This document shows, piece by piece, positions 32,132-41,056 of a stretch of 45,724 bases of DNA. The stretch lies in the NCBI GenBank assembly GCA_945889495.1, contig CAMDBU010000026.1, positions 1 to 45,724 of the forward strand, written 5' to 3'. The notes below the pieces were generated by a model. That model ran no database searches, was not told where the DNA came from, and worked only from the letters and a program-made list of their open reading frames with translations. Position numbers and translations under genes: made by a program. Position 1 is the first letter of the stretch. Each line of letters opens with the position of its first letter. This DNA comes from Syntrophobacter sp. SbD2 (GTDB lineage Bacteria > Desulfobacterota > Binatia > UBA9968).

Positions 32132-32764
32132 ATGAGACTCATTCAAGCCGCGTCCCTGATCGTTATACCTGTATTCTCATCCATATTCCTCTTCGCGGCG
32201 GAGCTAAAGGAACTAAAGATCACGGCAGTCGAGTCCTACAAAGACAAGATCGAGCATATTGGAGAAGTGGACCGAACCACCGTTGTGCTAAGCAACGGCC
32301 AGCGGCGACACATTCCGCTGTTTCGAGCGAAACCGATAGCCGTACTCCGTTCAGCTGACGGTTCACACTCGCTGTTGGTCGAAGGCGCCGACTGCGTGAT
32401 GTGCGACGAGCCCACAACCATTAGATTTTTTTCACTGGGACCGGGCGAATTGAAGATATCAGATAGGCGATATCCCTATCCTGGAACCCAACGAGATTTC
32501 AGAACCCATAAGCAAGTTACCCAAACCCGCGTCTTCTATGGCCGTTGCATCGGCAACCAGGGTGACATTGTCGTTTGGTTCGAGGAACGCGTCGGTAACG
32601 ATGGGCAATGGCGCAAAGTCAAATCGATCGTTCGACCTTTCCGAAATGGCGAAACCCTCACAACGATAAAAGACCCAGGGGCATCGCTGGTGTCTATACT
32701 GCGCAATGTCGGCAGAGGACTCTGCAAGGAAATGGCCGGAGTGGACGGAGTAACAGAACCGTAA
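32132..32764 (+). CDS. Exported protein of unknown function
   Basis: A 210-aa protein with an N-terminal signal peptide (MRLIQAASLIVIPVFSSIFL, then FAAELK). The mature part contains a Cys pair (GADCVMCDEPTTIRFFSLG) that might bind a metal or form a disulfide, and two further single Cys residues. No domain recognised. It stands alone between a PIN module and a second toxin-antitoxin pair, in DNA of lower GC than the catabolic block. It may be recently acquired. Confidence 0.6.
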   Translation: MRLIQAASLIVIPVFSSIFLFAAELKELKITAVESYKDKIEHIGEVDRTTVVLSNGQRRHIPLFRAKPIAVLRSADGSHSLLVEGADCVMCDEPTTIRFFSLGPGELKISDRRYPYPGTQRDFRTHKQVTQTRVFYGRCIGNQGDIVVWFEERVGNDGQWRKVKSIVRPFRNGETLTTIKDPGASLVSILRNVGRGLCKEMAGVDGVTEP

Positions 32765-32970
32765 GCCTGGCACTGTGACCCGCTATTTCCCAAGACCACC
32801 TTGGAAATCTCTTTATCGTTGCGTGGAGCTTAGGAAGCCAGCGTCGATCCTTGATACCATGATAATCTTCGCTCGTGCTCCTCGGGAGGGTCCGGGATCG
32901 TTATTCACGGCGGGCTTCACGATTCTGTTAAAAAACTTTATCTTCGTGCGACGCTCCGGGCCGGCCCGCG

Positions 32971-33390
32971 CTACAACGTAGCAAGGAACACTCTAGGCGT
33001 TACGATGCGGACATTTCCGTACGACTGGAGCGACAGCAAATGCTTGTCCCCCGATACGACGAACTGCGCTCGACCTTCCACCGCAGCTTCGATGTACTTA
33101 TCATCATCAGGGTCAGCGGCGACCGCATGAATGCGCACAAGGCCATCCACCGGTTGAGCGACAAGTTCGAGCGACGCCACCCAGAGCGCTAAATCCGCGT
33201 CTGAAGCTTTGATGTACTTGCGGACCTTAGGGTAGGCGAGGGAGCGGCGGACTTCCGCTAAGATGGCGGAAGAGATGACTAACTCGAAAGTGTTGTCTTG
33301 CAGCAAACTGCGTAGAATCTGCCCGGACGCGCCTTTGGGCTGAATCAGCCCACTGATGATTACGTTGGCATCGAGGACCGCCCGCAGCAC
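32971..33390 (-). CDS. PIN-family toxin (COG1569-like)
   Basis: A 139-aa PIN-domain RNase toxin. The start is GTG at 33390, three bases after the antitoxin stop. MLRAVLDANVIISGLIQPKG gives the first catalytic Asp7. AADPDDDKYIEAAVEGRAQF followed by VVSGDKHLLSL gives the remaining acidic residues and the SGDKHLL motif typical of the 'putative toxin, PIN family' group. Acts presumably on RNA when freed from its antitoxin. Confidence 0.88.
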   Translation of the reverse strand: MLRAVLDANVIISGLIQPKGASGQILRSLLQDNTFELVISSAILAEVRRSLAYPKVRKYIKASDADLALWVASLELVAQPVDGLVRIHAVAADPDDDKYIEAAVEGRAQFVVSGDKHLLSLQSYGNVRIVTPRVFLATL

Positions 33391-33393
33391 GGT

Positions 33394-33666
33394 CTACCTG
33401 CGCCGGGCCTTGCGCGTGCCGTGCTTGGCTTCATTGGCTAAGCGCTCGGCTTGCGCTTCAGTGGGTTTTTCATCCTGGCTCTCAAGGACTTGCAGCAAGT
33501 GCAAGCGCGCCGCCCGCCGCATCTGCTCGAACCTCTCCATTGGCACGACAGCCGCGAGCGGTTTACCTCGGCGTTCGACAATGAATTGGTCGTTCTTAAG
33601 CGACACTCGACTTAGGACGGAGCTGAGGCGCTGGCGAATTTGTCCGGTCGAAATTTTCTCAGTCAT
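33394..33666 (-). CDS. Phd/YefM-type antitoxin
   Basis: A 90-aa antitoxin. The N-terminal Phd/YefM DNA-binding fold (ISTGQIRQRLSSVLSRVSLK, IVERRGKPLAAVVPMERFEQ) is followed by a basic, helical C-terminus (KHGTRKARRR) that would wrap the toxin. It starts at ATG 33666; the frame open to 34077 is a shadow of selA. It is upstream of its toxin with a three-base gap, the standard antitoxin-first order, and is probably autoregulated. Confidence 0.87.
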   Translation of the reverse strand: MTEKISTGQIRQRLSSVLSRVSLKNDQFIVERRGKPLAAVVPMERFEQMRRAARLHLLQVLESQDEKPTEAQAERLANEAKHGTRKARRR

Positions 33667-33741
33667 GGTGAAATAATAATAGGGGTTAAAGGTCGGACGG
33701 TCAATCACAGCTTGAGGCGCCTTTAACGTAGAAATGCTGGA

Positions 33742-33772
33742 GGGAACTTCAACCCACCTAAGTTGAATTCCC
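33742..33772. other. Strong hairpin upstream of selA
   Basis: GGGAACTTCAAC (33742-33753) pairs with GTTGAATTCCC (33762-33772) with one bulged C, around the loop CCACCTAA. It lies 29 bases before the selA ATG and is followed by a run of Cs rather than Ts. It could be an untranslated-leader control structure or a terminator of the antitoxin side. No tRNA-Sec gene is recognisable here. Confidence 0.45.
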
Positions 33773-33801
33773 CCCCACCCTGTGCAAATCTTTGACTCCT
33801 C

Positions 33802-35187
33802 ATGGCCGACCCAAACGCGACTTTGCTGCGCGAACTGCCTTCTATCGATCGCCTGCTCAATCATGGGCGCTGCGCGGCTTTGCTGACCCGGTACAACCGC
33901 GATTACGTGACGCAGAAATGCCGCGCGGCGTTGGATCGGCTGCGCGCCGATATTCGCCAGGGCAAAAGCCAGCTTTTGAATGACGACGCCATCATCGATC
34001 AGGTCGAGGCTTGGATCGAGTTGGAAAGCCGCCCCGGCCATATTCGCGTGGTCAACGCCACTGGCACGATCCTGCATACCAACTTAGGTCGCGCGCTACT
34101 ATCGCAAGCGGCCATCGACGCGATGGTCGCGGTGGCCGGCAAGCCGGTTAATTTGGAATACGATCTCGCCGCCGGCAAGCGCGGCAAGCGCGAAGAGACG
34201 CTGCAGCAACTGCTGGTGGATTTGACCGGCGCCGAAGCGGCCACCGTGGTGAACAACAACGCCGCGGCGGTGTTGCTGGGCTTGAACTCGTTGGCGCAAG
34301 GCAAAGAAGTGATCGTATCGCGCGGCGAGTTGATCGAGATCGGCGGTGCATTTCGGATTCCCGAGATCATGGCCAAGAGCGGCGCCAAGCTGCGCGAGGT
34401 CGGCGCGACTAACCGGACCCACCCGGCGGATTACGAAAACGCTATCAACGACAAGACCGCGCTGCTGTTGAAAGTCCACACCAGCAACTACAAAGTCGTC
34501 GGCTTCACCGCCGAAGTGACCCTGGAACAGATGGTCGCCATCGGCAGGAAGCACAATCTACCGGTGATGGAAGATTTGGGCAGCGGCGCGCTCATCGATT
34601 TGAGCAAGTACGGCTTGCCCAAAGAGCCGCTAGTCGGCGAACGAATCGCCGCCGGCGCCGATGTGGTGACATTTAGCGGCGACAAAATCCTCGGCGGCCC
34701 GCAAGCCGGCTTGATGGTCGGTAAGAAAGAACTCATCGGCAAGATCAACAGAAATCATCTGCAACGCGCGCTGCGCTGCGGCAAGCTGACGCTGGCAGCC
34801 CTGGAAGCGACGTTGCGCCGCTACCGCCAGTCGCCCAACATCACCGAAGAAATCCCCACACTGCGCGCCTTCACCCGTTCAGTGGACGAAGTCCGCGCCA
34901 TGGGCCAATCCGTATTGCCGAAACTCGCAGCCGCCCTCGGCGACGGCTACCAACTGTCGCTGCAAGACTCGACCTCGCAAATCGGCAGCGGCGCCATGCC
35001 GACCGAAGAGCTGCCGACCGTCGTCATCACCGTCGAATCGACCAAGCAAAGCGCCAACGCCATCGCGAAACGATTCAGACAAGCCGATCCACCGATCATC
35101 GGCCGCATCCAAGAGGATCGCTTTCTCTTAGACCTACGCACCATCTTCGACGCCGATGATTTAATCCCGCAGCTGCGCTCCGAATAA
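33802..35187 (+). CDS. selA: L-seryl-tRNA(Sec) selenium transferase
   Basis: A PLP enzyme that converts seryl-tRNA(Sec) to selenocysteyl-tRNA(Sec) using selenophosphate; a large homomultimer in the cytosol. 461 aa is the family length. Visible: NATGTILHTNLGRALLS, GKRGKREETLQQLL, VVNNNAAAVLLGLNSLA, SRGELIEIGGAFRIPEIM, VHTSNYKVVGFTAEV and the PLP-lysine stretch TFSGDKILGGPQAGL. Start at ATG 33802 (MADPNATLLRELPSIDRLL), with no strong ribosome site. selB begins 38 bases after the stop, across an AT-rich repeat, and selD follows. The three form one selenium operon. Confidence 0.96.
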   Translation: MADPNATLLRELPSIDRLLNHGRCAALLTRYNRDYVTQKCRAALDRLRADIRQGKSQLLNDDAIIDQVEAWIELESRPGHIRVVNATGTILHTNLGRALLSQAAIDAMVAVAGKPVNLEYDLAAGKRGKREETLQQLLVDLTGAEAATVVNNNAAAVLLGLNSLAQGKEVIVSRGELIEIGGAFRIPEIMAKSGAKLREVGATNRTHPADYENAINDKTALLLKVHTSNYKVVGFTAEVTLEQMVAIGRKHNLPVMEDLGSGALIDLSKYGLPKEPLVGERIAAGADVVTFSGDKILGGPQAGLMVGKKELIGKINRNHLQRALRCGKLTLAALEATLRRYRQSPNITEEIPTLRAFTRSVDEVRAMGQSVLPKLAAALGDGYQLSLQDSTSQIGSGAMPTEELPTVVITVESTKQSANAIAKRFRQADPPIIGRIQEDRFLLDLRTIFDADDLIPQLRSE

Positions 35188-35220
35188 TTATCCATTCTCA
35201 ATTATCAATTATTAATTAAT
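35188..35220. repeat. AT-rich dispersed repeat (AATTGATAATGGAGAAT family), copy 3
   Basis: TTATCCATTCTCAATTATCA followed by ATTATTAATTAAT fills almost the whole selA-selB gap. It is the inverted form of the unit at 16953 and 27409. Confidence 0.7.
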
Positions 35221-35225
35221 CCCCC

Positions 35226-37154
35226 ATGCCCTACATCATCGGCACCGCCGGCCACATCGACCACGGCAAAACCAGCCTCATCAAAGCACTGACCGGCACC
35301 GACACCGACCGCTTGAAGGAAGAAAAAGAGCGCGGCATCTCCATCGACTTGGGCTTCGCCCATCTCGATCTGCCCGACGGCACCTCCGCCGGCATCGTCG
35401 ACGTGCCCGGCCATGAGCGCTTTATTAAAAATATGCTCGCCGGCGCCCACGGCATCGATCTGGTGCTGTTCACCGTCGCCGCCGACGACGGCGTCATGCC
35501 GCAGACCGAAGAACATCTCGACATCGTTCATTTGCTCGGCGTCAAGATGGCGATCTTCGTCATCACCAAGGCCGATCTTGCGCCCACGCATATCGCCGAT
35601 GTCGAGGAAGAGATCGACATCCTCACGCTCGGCACCATCTTGGAAAACTCGCCCAAGATCGCGGTGTCCTCGGTCACCGGCCAAGGTTTGGAAGAGTTGA
35701 AGCAACTGATTACCACGACGTTGAAAAGCGCCAACCACGCCGCGCCCAACGGCTATTTTCGTCTGCCGGTGGACCGCGCCTTTGTTCTGCAGGGCCATGG
35801 CGTGGTCGTCACCGGCACGTCGCTCGCCGGCGAGATCAAGGTCGGCGAGCAGGTGCGCTGCCTGCCCGGCGACAATTTGTTTCGCGTGCGCAGTCTTCAA
35901 GTGCATGGCCAGTCGGTCGAGCGCGCCGGTTGGGGCCAGCGGGTGGCGATGAACTTGACCGGCCCCGAGCGCGCGTCCATCGAACGCGGCCAGGTCATCT
36001 GCCAGGAAAAATTGGCGCTCACCTCGCAACGCTTCGACGCGTTTCTGGAAGTGCGCCCGGCGGCGGCCAAGGGCATTAAAAATCATCAGCGCCTACGCAT
36101 CCACATGGGCGCCGCCGAACGCTTGGGCAAGATCGTCTTGCTTGGCGACAAGGACAAAGCCGAGCCAAAAGAATCAGTTTACTGCCAGATTACGCTGGAA
36201 GAACCGCTGTTGGTCCTGCGCGGCGACCGCTTCGTCGCCCGCGACGAAACCGCCCAACGCACCCTCGGCGGCGGCACCATCGTCCATCCCTGGTCGGCGC
36301 GCCACAAACGCAGCGAAGCGAACTTGTTGGAACGGCTCAAAGCGCTGCACAGCGGCGACTTCGGTCAGGTGATGGAAAATTTTTTGAACGACAGCGGCGA
36401 GTTCACCCTCGGCATCGACGCCATCTATCAGTTCTTGAACCTGCGCGAAGAAGAAGCGCGCCAGAAGGTCGACGGCTTGAAATCCCTGCGCGCGGTCAAC
36501 GCCGAGGGCGAGCGGGTCTACACCACCGAGCCCAAATGGAGCCGGCTGAAAGAGCGCTTGCTCAAGACGCTCAAAGAGTTTCACGCCGCCCATCCGTTGG
36601 TGCCGGGCATGGACATGGAAGAGCTGCGCGGCAAGCTCGGTTACCAACTCTCGCCAAAAATCTTTCGCGTCCTGGTCGACCTGTTCAGCAAGGAAAAACT
36701 CATCGCCAAGGAAGAAAACTTCCTGCGCCTGGCGAGCCACCAGCTCCAACTCGGCGGTCAGGAAAAAGTCCTGATGGACAAGATCAAGAAAATCTTGGGC
36801 GAGCAGCCGCTGGCGCCGCCGGACTTGAAGGAAGTCGAGAAACAAGCCGGCGTGCCGCGCACTCGCCTGACCGAGGTAATCCGGCTCCTCGAGCGCGACG
36901 GCTCGGTGGTGCGCATCACCACCGACATGTACTTTCTCGGTTCGAGCATCGAACAGCTGCGCGCCACGCTGGTGCAATTTTTAACCGACAAGGGCGAGAT
37001 GAACGCCGCTGCGTTTCGCGATCTGATCGGGTCGAGCCGCAAGTACACGATCCCGCTACTCGAATATTTCGACCGTGTCGGCCTGACAATTCGCATCGGC
37101 GACATCCGCAAGCTCAAAGTACCACTGGCAGCGGCGAAACCAGCGGGACGTTGA
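35226..37154 (+). CDS. selB: Selenocysteine-specific translation elongation factor
   Basis: SelB brings selenocysteyl-tRNA to UGA codons that carry a SECIS hairpin. The 642-aa protein has an EF-Tu-like GTPase domain: GHIDHGKT at residues 9-16, then [28 protein letters not shown] and ITKADL. Two beta-barrel domains follow ([18 protein letters not shown]). A C-terminal series of winged helices, which reads the mRNA hairpin, runs from about residue 380 to the end ([40 protein letters not shown]). Length and domain order are typical. It lies between selA and selD. Confidence 0.96.
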   Translation: MPYIIGTAGHIDHGKTSLIKALTGTDTDRLKEEKERGISIDLGFAHLDLPDGTSAGIVDVPGHERFIKNMLAGAHGIDLVLFTVAADDGVMPQTEEHLDIVHLLGVKMAIFVITKADLAPTHIADVEEEIDILTLGTILENSPKIAVSSVTGQGLEELKQLITTTLKSANHAAPNGYFRLPVDRAFVLQGHGVVVTGTSLAGEIKVGEQVRCLPGDNLFRVRSLQVHGQSVERAGWGQRVAMNLTGPERASIERGQVICQEKLALTSQRFDAFLEVRPAAAKGIKNHQRLRIHMGAAERLGKIVLLGDKDKAEPKESVYCQITLEEPLLVLRGDRFVARDETAQRTLGGGTIVHPWSARHKRSEANLLERLKALHSGDFGQVMENFLNDSGEFTLGIDAIYQFLNLREEEARQKVDGLKSLRAVNAEGERVYTTEPKWSRLKERLLKTLKEFHAAHPLVPGMDMEELRGKLGYQLSPKIFRVLVDLFSKEKLIAKEENFLRLASHQLQLGGQEKVLMDKIKKILGEQPLAPPDLKEVEKQAGVPRTRLTEVIRLLERDGSVVRITTDMYFLGSSIEQLRATLVQFLTDKGEMNAAAFRDLIGSSRKYTIPLLEYFDRVGLTIRIGDIRKLKVPLAAAKPAGR

Positions 37155-37187
37155 ATTCAGTAAACATTCGATCTACAGTTGCCGCCT

Positions 37188-38243
37188 ATGATGCTCGGCA
37201 AAAAGAAGCCGGTACGATTGACCCAGGAAGTCAAAAGCGCGGGTTGAGCTGCTAAGCTCGGTCCGGGTGACCTGGCGCAAGTACTACACGACTTACCAAA
37301 GTTCAACGATCCCAACATGCTGGTCGGCACCGAAACGGCCGACGACGCCGGGGTGTACCGTTTGCGCCCCGACTTGGCGATCGTCAACACCGTGGACTTC
37401 TTCCCCCCGATGGTCGACGACCCCTATTTGTTCGGCCAGATTTCCGCCGCCAACTCGCTGAGCGACGTCTACTCCATGGGTGGCGATCCCAAGACCTGCA
37501 TGAACATCGTCTGCTTTCCCAAGGGCAAGATGGACATCTCCATCCTGGGCGATATTCTGCGTGGCGGCGCCGATAAGGTCAAAGAAGCCGGCGCGGTGAT
37601 CATCGGCGGCCACAGCATCATCGACGAAGAGATCAAGTACGGCATGTCGGTCACCGGCGTGATCCATCCCGACAAAATATTCCGCAACGTCGGCGTCCAA
37701 GAAGGCGATGTCCTGATCCTAACCAAGCCGCTCGGCACCGGCATCATCACCACCGCCCTCAAACGCGGCAAAGCCTCGGCGGAAAGCGTCGACCAAGCCG
37801 TAGCGTCCATGACCACGCTCAACGCCGCGGCGTCCTACGTCGCGCGCCGATTTCCGGTGCACGCGGTTTCCGATGTCACCGGCTTTGGCGTCCTCGGCCA
37901 CGCCCAGGAAATGGCCAGCGGCAGCGGCATCACGCTAATTCTTGAATCGGCCAAACTCCCCTTGCTCAAGGACGCCGTCAAGCTCGCCGACAAGGGCTAC
38001 ATCACCGGCGGCTGCAAGCGCAACCGAGACTATCTCGACGACAAGATGGTGATCGAGAAATCGGTCAGCGACGGTTTGGCCGAGGTCGCCATCGACCCGC
38101 AGACCTCCGGCGGCCTGTTGATCGCCGTCGGCAAGCAACACGCCGATAAAATCATCGCGGAACTCCACGCCGCCGGCGTCACCGTAGCCTGCGTAATCGG
38201 TTACGCCACCTCGCAGCAAAAGCCCTGGGTCAGGTTGGTCTGA
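37188..38243 (+). CDS. selD: Selenide, water dikinase - a UGA-containing selenoprotein
   Basis: SelD makes selenophosphate from selenide and ATP. The uninterrupted ORF begins only at ATG 37317, but that would miss the ATP-binding N-terminus and the catalytic residue. Reading upstream in the same frame gives ATG ATG at 37188-37193, then KPVRLTQEVKSAG, TGA (37245-37247), AAKLGPGDLAQVLHDLPKFN and straight into LVGTETADDAGVYRL. This matches SelD, where the TGA falls on the catalytic Cys/Sec site before K-x-GPGDL. So the product is 351 aa with Sec20. Other motifs: VDFFPPMVDDPYLFGQISAA, NALSD-type NSLSDVYSMGG, GGHSIIDEEIKYG, DVTGFGVLGHA, GGCKRNRDY and DPQTSGGLL. The start is 33 bases after selB. 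The ribosome site is weak, so TTG 37179 is also possible. Confidence 0.93.
37256..37276 (+). promoter_or_regulatory. Bacterial SECIS-like hairpin for the selD UGA
   Basis: Starting eight bases after the UGA: G56-C76, C57-G75, U58-G74 wobble, one C/U mismatch, then GGUC (37260-37263) paired with GACC (37269-37272), loop CGGGU (last two digits give base numbers). The loop begins 16 bases after the UGA and has G in its first two positions, fitting the general description of bacterial SECIS elements. Predicted by eye only. Confidence 0.6.
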
Positions 38244-38315
38244 GCACCGACTGATCCCGCCCGCAACCTCTCACTCAGATAAGCTTCTTCAGCGTTGACC
38301 ATCAACGCCGTAGCA

Positions 38316-38837
38316 TCAATTCTTCGGATAAATATAACCGATGGGATTTGTTTTCGCTGGCGGCGGCGCCAGCAGTGTTTGCAGGTTGTCGAACAGCACG
38401 GCGATTTGCCGGTCATGTTGAGCAACTTTTCGGGCCAGCTCTTCATTGGTCGCGAGCATTTCGCGAAGCTTGACGAAGGTGCGCATGATGGCAATATTTA
38501 CCTGTACAGCACGCTTGCTCTTGAGTACCGAAGACAACATCGCCACACCCTGCTCCGTGAATGCCATCGGAGCATACTTGGAATACCGCCCACGCCCTTT
38601 TTCTAAAGTCACAATTTGTGACCTTAGAGACGCCGCTTCTTTTTGACTGAACTGAAACATAAAGTCTTTGGGAAACCTTTCGGCATTACGCCGGACCGCT
38701 TAATTGAAGACTTTAGTCGGCACCGCGTAAAGTGCGGCCAGATCGGCGTCGAGAATTACCTTAAGACCGCGAATCACGTAGATGCGGCTGGCGATGCGTT
38801 CGAGCGGAACGGCGACCTGTGAAGCGGTCTTAGCCAT
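38316..38837 (-). pseudogene. ORF6N-domain (phage antirepressor-like) gene with one nonsense codon
   Basis: ORF6N/KilA-N type proteins are phage- or plasmid-derived DNA-binding or antirepressor-like proteins found in many chromosomes. From ATG 38837 the frame gives VPLERIASRIYVIRGLKVIL, DADLAALYAVPTKVFN, then TAA at 38702-38700. It continues in the same frame AVRRNAERFPKDFMFQF, GRGRYSKYAPMAFTEQGVAM, LSSVLKSKRAVQVNIAIMRT to the stop at 38318-38316. The family normally has Gln at the stop position, so a single CAA-to-TAA change explains it. It is TAA, not TGA, so selenocysteine is not an explanation. A separate start near 38660 could give a C-terminal fragment. Confidence 0.85.
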
Positions 38838-38952
38838 TGCCGGCGATATTTGTCGATTCGCGATCCTCCTGCCAAGCCCAGACATCGCGGTCCATGGGCG
38901 CTGCAATTTTTCGGTAAATCGTTCCAGCCTCTGCTAAACTGTCGTGAAATCC

Positions 38953-41046
38953 ATGGCCATGCCCAACGCCCTGCAGCGCCTCGCGCGTTACTACAAAATC
39001 CAATCCAGCTACCGTGACGGTCTGGGCCAAGCGCGCCAAGCACCGGTGGACGCTGTGCTCCAAGTGCTCCAAGCGCTAGGAGCGCCGATGCAGCGCATTG
39101 ACGATGCTGGCGATGCGTTGAGGCTGCGCCGCCAACAGCTCTGGCAACAAGTCATCGAGCCGGTGACCGTGGTTTGGCAAGATCAATCGCTCGCAGTGAA
39201 GGTTCGGGTAACCGAAGCGCTGGCCCGGGCAAAGTCGAACTATCGCATTGTCCTAGACAACGGCGCGACCATCGACGGCACGCTGAACGACCGCTCCACC
39301 GGCGCGCCGCTATGCCGTGAGATCGAAGGACAGCGTTATCTAGTGCGCCGTCTGGACGGGCCGGGGCAGATTCCACTCGGTTACCATCGGCTCTACTTGC
39401 GCATCGGGGCTCTCGAAGTCGAGAGTTTTCTCATCTCCGCGCCGCCCCAAGCCTACGCGCCCAGCGATGGCAAAAAACGTTGGGGGCTCTTCTGTCCGCT
39501 CTACGCGCTCGACTCCGCGCGCGGTTGCGGCGCGGGAGATTTTGCCGATTTGAACCAGCTCGTCGAATTCACCGCCCAACTCGGCGGCCACGCGGTCGCG
39601 ACCCTACCCATGCTGGCGAGCTTTTTGGACCAGCCGTTCGATCCCAGCCCCTACGCACCGGTGAGCCGGCTTTTCTGGAACGAGTTTTATCTCGACATCG
39701 AACGCATTGCGGAGTTGCCGGGTTGTCCTGAAGCGAAAACGCTTCTCAGCGCCGCCAACTTCGCGCCACTACGCACCGCGCCGCTGGTACAGTACCGCGA
39801 AGTGATGGCGCGCAAGCGCGCGGTGCTCGAAGCGTTGCTGCGCTCTCTGCTCAACAGATCTTCGCCCCGGCGCGATGCCTTTGAATCCTACATCGCCACC
39901 CACCCGGTGGCCCAAGACTACGCCGAGTTTCGCGCCAAGACCGAACGGGAAGAAAAAGTCTGGAGCCAATGGCCGCTGGAAAATCGCCAAGGCAAGTTGG
40001 TAGCGCCTGACTTCGACGACTTCGCCAAGCGCTATCATCTCTATGTCCAATGGCAGTGCGCCGAGCAGATCGCCGCGCTGGCTGAGCATGCGCGCAGCCG
40101 CGGCGCCGCCCTCTATCTCGACTTCCCGCTGGGCGTCAACCGCGATGGCTACGACGTTTGGCGTGAGCGCGACTTATTCGCCCTCGGCTGCAACGGCGGC
40201 GCGCCGCCCGATGGGCTGTTTATCAAAGGCCAGAACTGGGGCTTTCCGCCGCTCCATCCCGAACGGGTTCGCCGGCAGGGCTACCGCTACTACATCGATT
40301 GCCTGCGCCACCATATGACCGCCGCCGGCATGCTGCGCATCGATCATGTCATGGGACTTCATCGCGCCTACTCGGTGCCCGAAGGCTTTAGCGCCACCGA
40401 CGGGGTCTACGTGCATTACCGCGCGCCCGAGTTCTACGCGATTTTGAATCTCGAATCCGAGCGCCACCGCGTCCAGATCGTCGGCGAAAATCTCGGCACC
40501 GTGCCGGACTTCGTCAACGCCACAATGGCACGGCGGAAAATCTTCGGCATGCATGTGGGACAATTCGGCGTCAACACCGACACCGATCGCGCGCTGGACG
40601 CGACTCCCGCCAACGTCGTCGCCAGTCTCAACACCCACGACACCGCGACCTTCATGGGCTTCTGGCAGGAAAAAGATATCGACGACCGAGTCGACTTGGG
40701 CCTGCTCGATATTCAACAAGCCGGCCACGAGCGCAGCTACCGGGCCGCCCAGCGCGCCGCGCTGATCGCTTACTTGCGCGGACAAGGTTGCCTCGGCGCC
40801 GACGATTCAGCCGCGGCGGTGCTGCGCGGCTGGCTGACCATTCTCGCCGGCCAGCCGGCCGAATTTCTGCTGATCAATTTGGAAGACCTCTGGCTCGAGC
40901 CGGCGCCGCAAAATGTTCCCGGCACCTGGCAAGAGCGGCCCAACTGGCAGCGCAAGGCGCGCTACACAATAGAAGAGCTCGCTGGCCATACGGAATTGAC
41001 CGTCCTTTTACAGACAATTAGCGACATCCGTAACCGGATGGTTTAG
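38953..41046 (+). CDS. malQ: 4-alpha-glucanotransferase (amylomaltase)
   Basis: A GH77 enzyme that transfers maltooligosaccharide segments between alpha-1,4-glucans in the cytosol. The long N-terminal region (about 190 aa) before the barrel is the E. coli-type MalQ extension. Catalytic stretches: [17 protein letters not shown] (nucleophile Asp), [11 protein letters not shown] (acid/base Glu) and [14 protein letters not shown] (third Asp). Also [20 protein letters not shown] and [19 protein letters not shown], typical of GH77. Start uncertain: GTG 38944, ATG 38953 or ATG 38959. It stands 10 bases before glgB, first in a malQ-glgB-glgA-glgC operon. Confidence 0.93.
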   Translation: MAMPNALQRLARYYKIQSSYRDGLGQARQAPVDAVLQVLQALGAPMQRIDDAGDALRLRRQQLWQQVIEPVTVVWQDQSLAVKVRVTEALARAKSNYRIVLDNGATIDGTLNDRSTGAPLCREIEGQRYLVRRLDGPGQIPLGYHRLYLRIGALEVESFLISAPPQAYAPSDGKKRWGLFCPLYALDSARGCGAGDFADLNQLVEFTAQLGGHAVATLPMLASFLDQPFDPSPYAPVSRLFWNEFYLDIERIAELPGCPEAKTLLSAANFAPLRTAPLVQYREVMARKRAVLEALLRSLLNRSSPRRDAFESYIATHPVAQDYAEFRAKTEREEKVWSQWPLENRQGKLVAPDFDDFAKRYHLYVQWQCAEQIAALAEHARSRGAALYLDFPLGVNRDGYDVWRERDLFALGCNGGAPPDGLFIKGQNWGFPPLHPERVRRQGYRYYIDCLRHHMTAAGMLRIDHVMGLHRAYSVPEGFSATDGVYVHYRAPEFYAILNLESERHRVQIVGENLGTVPDFVNATMARRKIFGMHVGQFGVNTDTDRALDATPANVVASLNTHDTATFMGFWQEKDIDDRVDLGLLDIQQAGHERSYRAAQRAALIAYLRGQGCLGADDSAAAVLRGWLTILAGQPAEFLLINLEDLWLEPAPQNVPGTWQERPNWQRKARYTIEELAGHTELTVLLQTISDIRNRMV

Positions 41047-41056
41047 AATAGCGCTC

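Noticed and set aside
32775-32981. 68-aa ORF between the exported protein and the PIN toxin
   Set aside because: No ribosome site, no domain, and it overlaps the end of the PIN gene; the gap (32765-32970) shows nothing else.
33667-33801. tRNA-Sec (selC) gene beside selA
   Set aside because: The region forms a hairpin but has no T-loop consensus, no 8-9 bp acceptor stem and no UCA anticodon arm.
38700-38702. Selenocysteine readthrough of the ORF6N gene
   Set aside because: The stop is TAA, not TGA.
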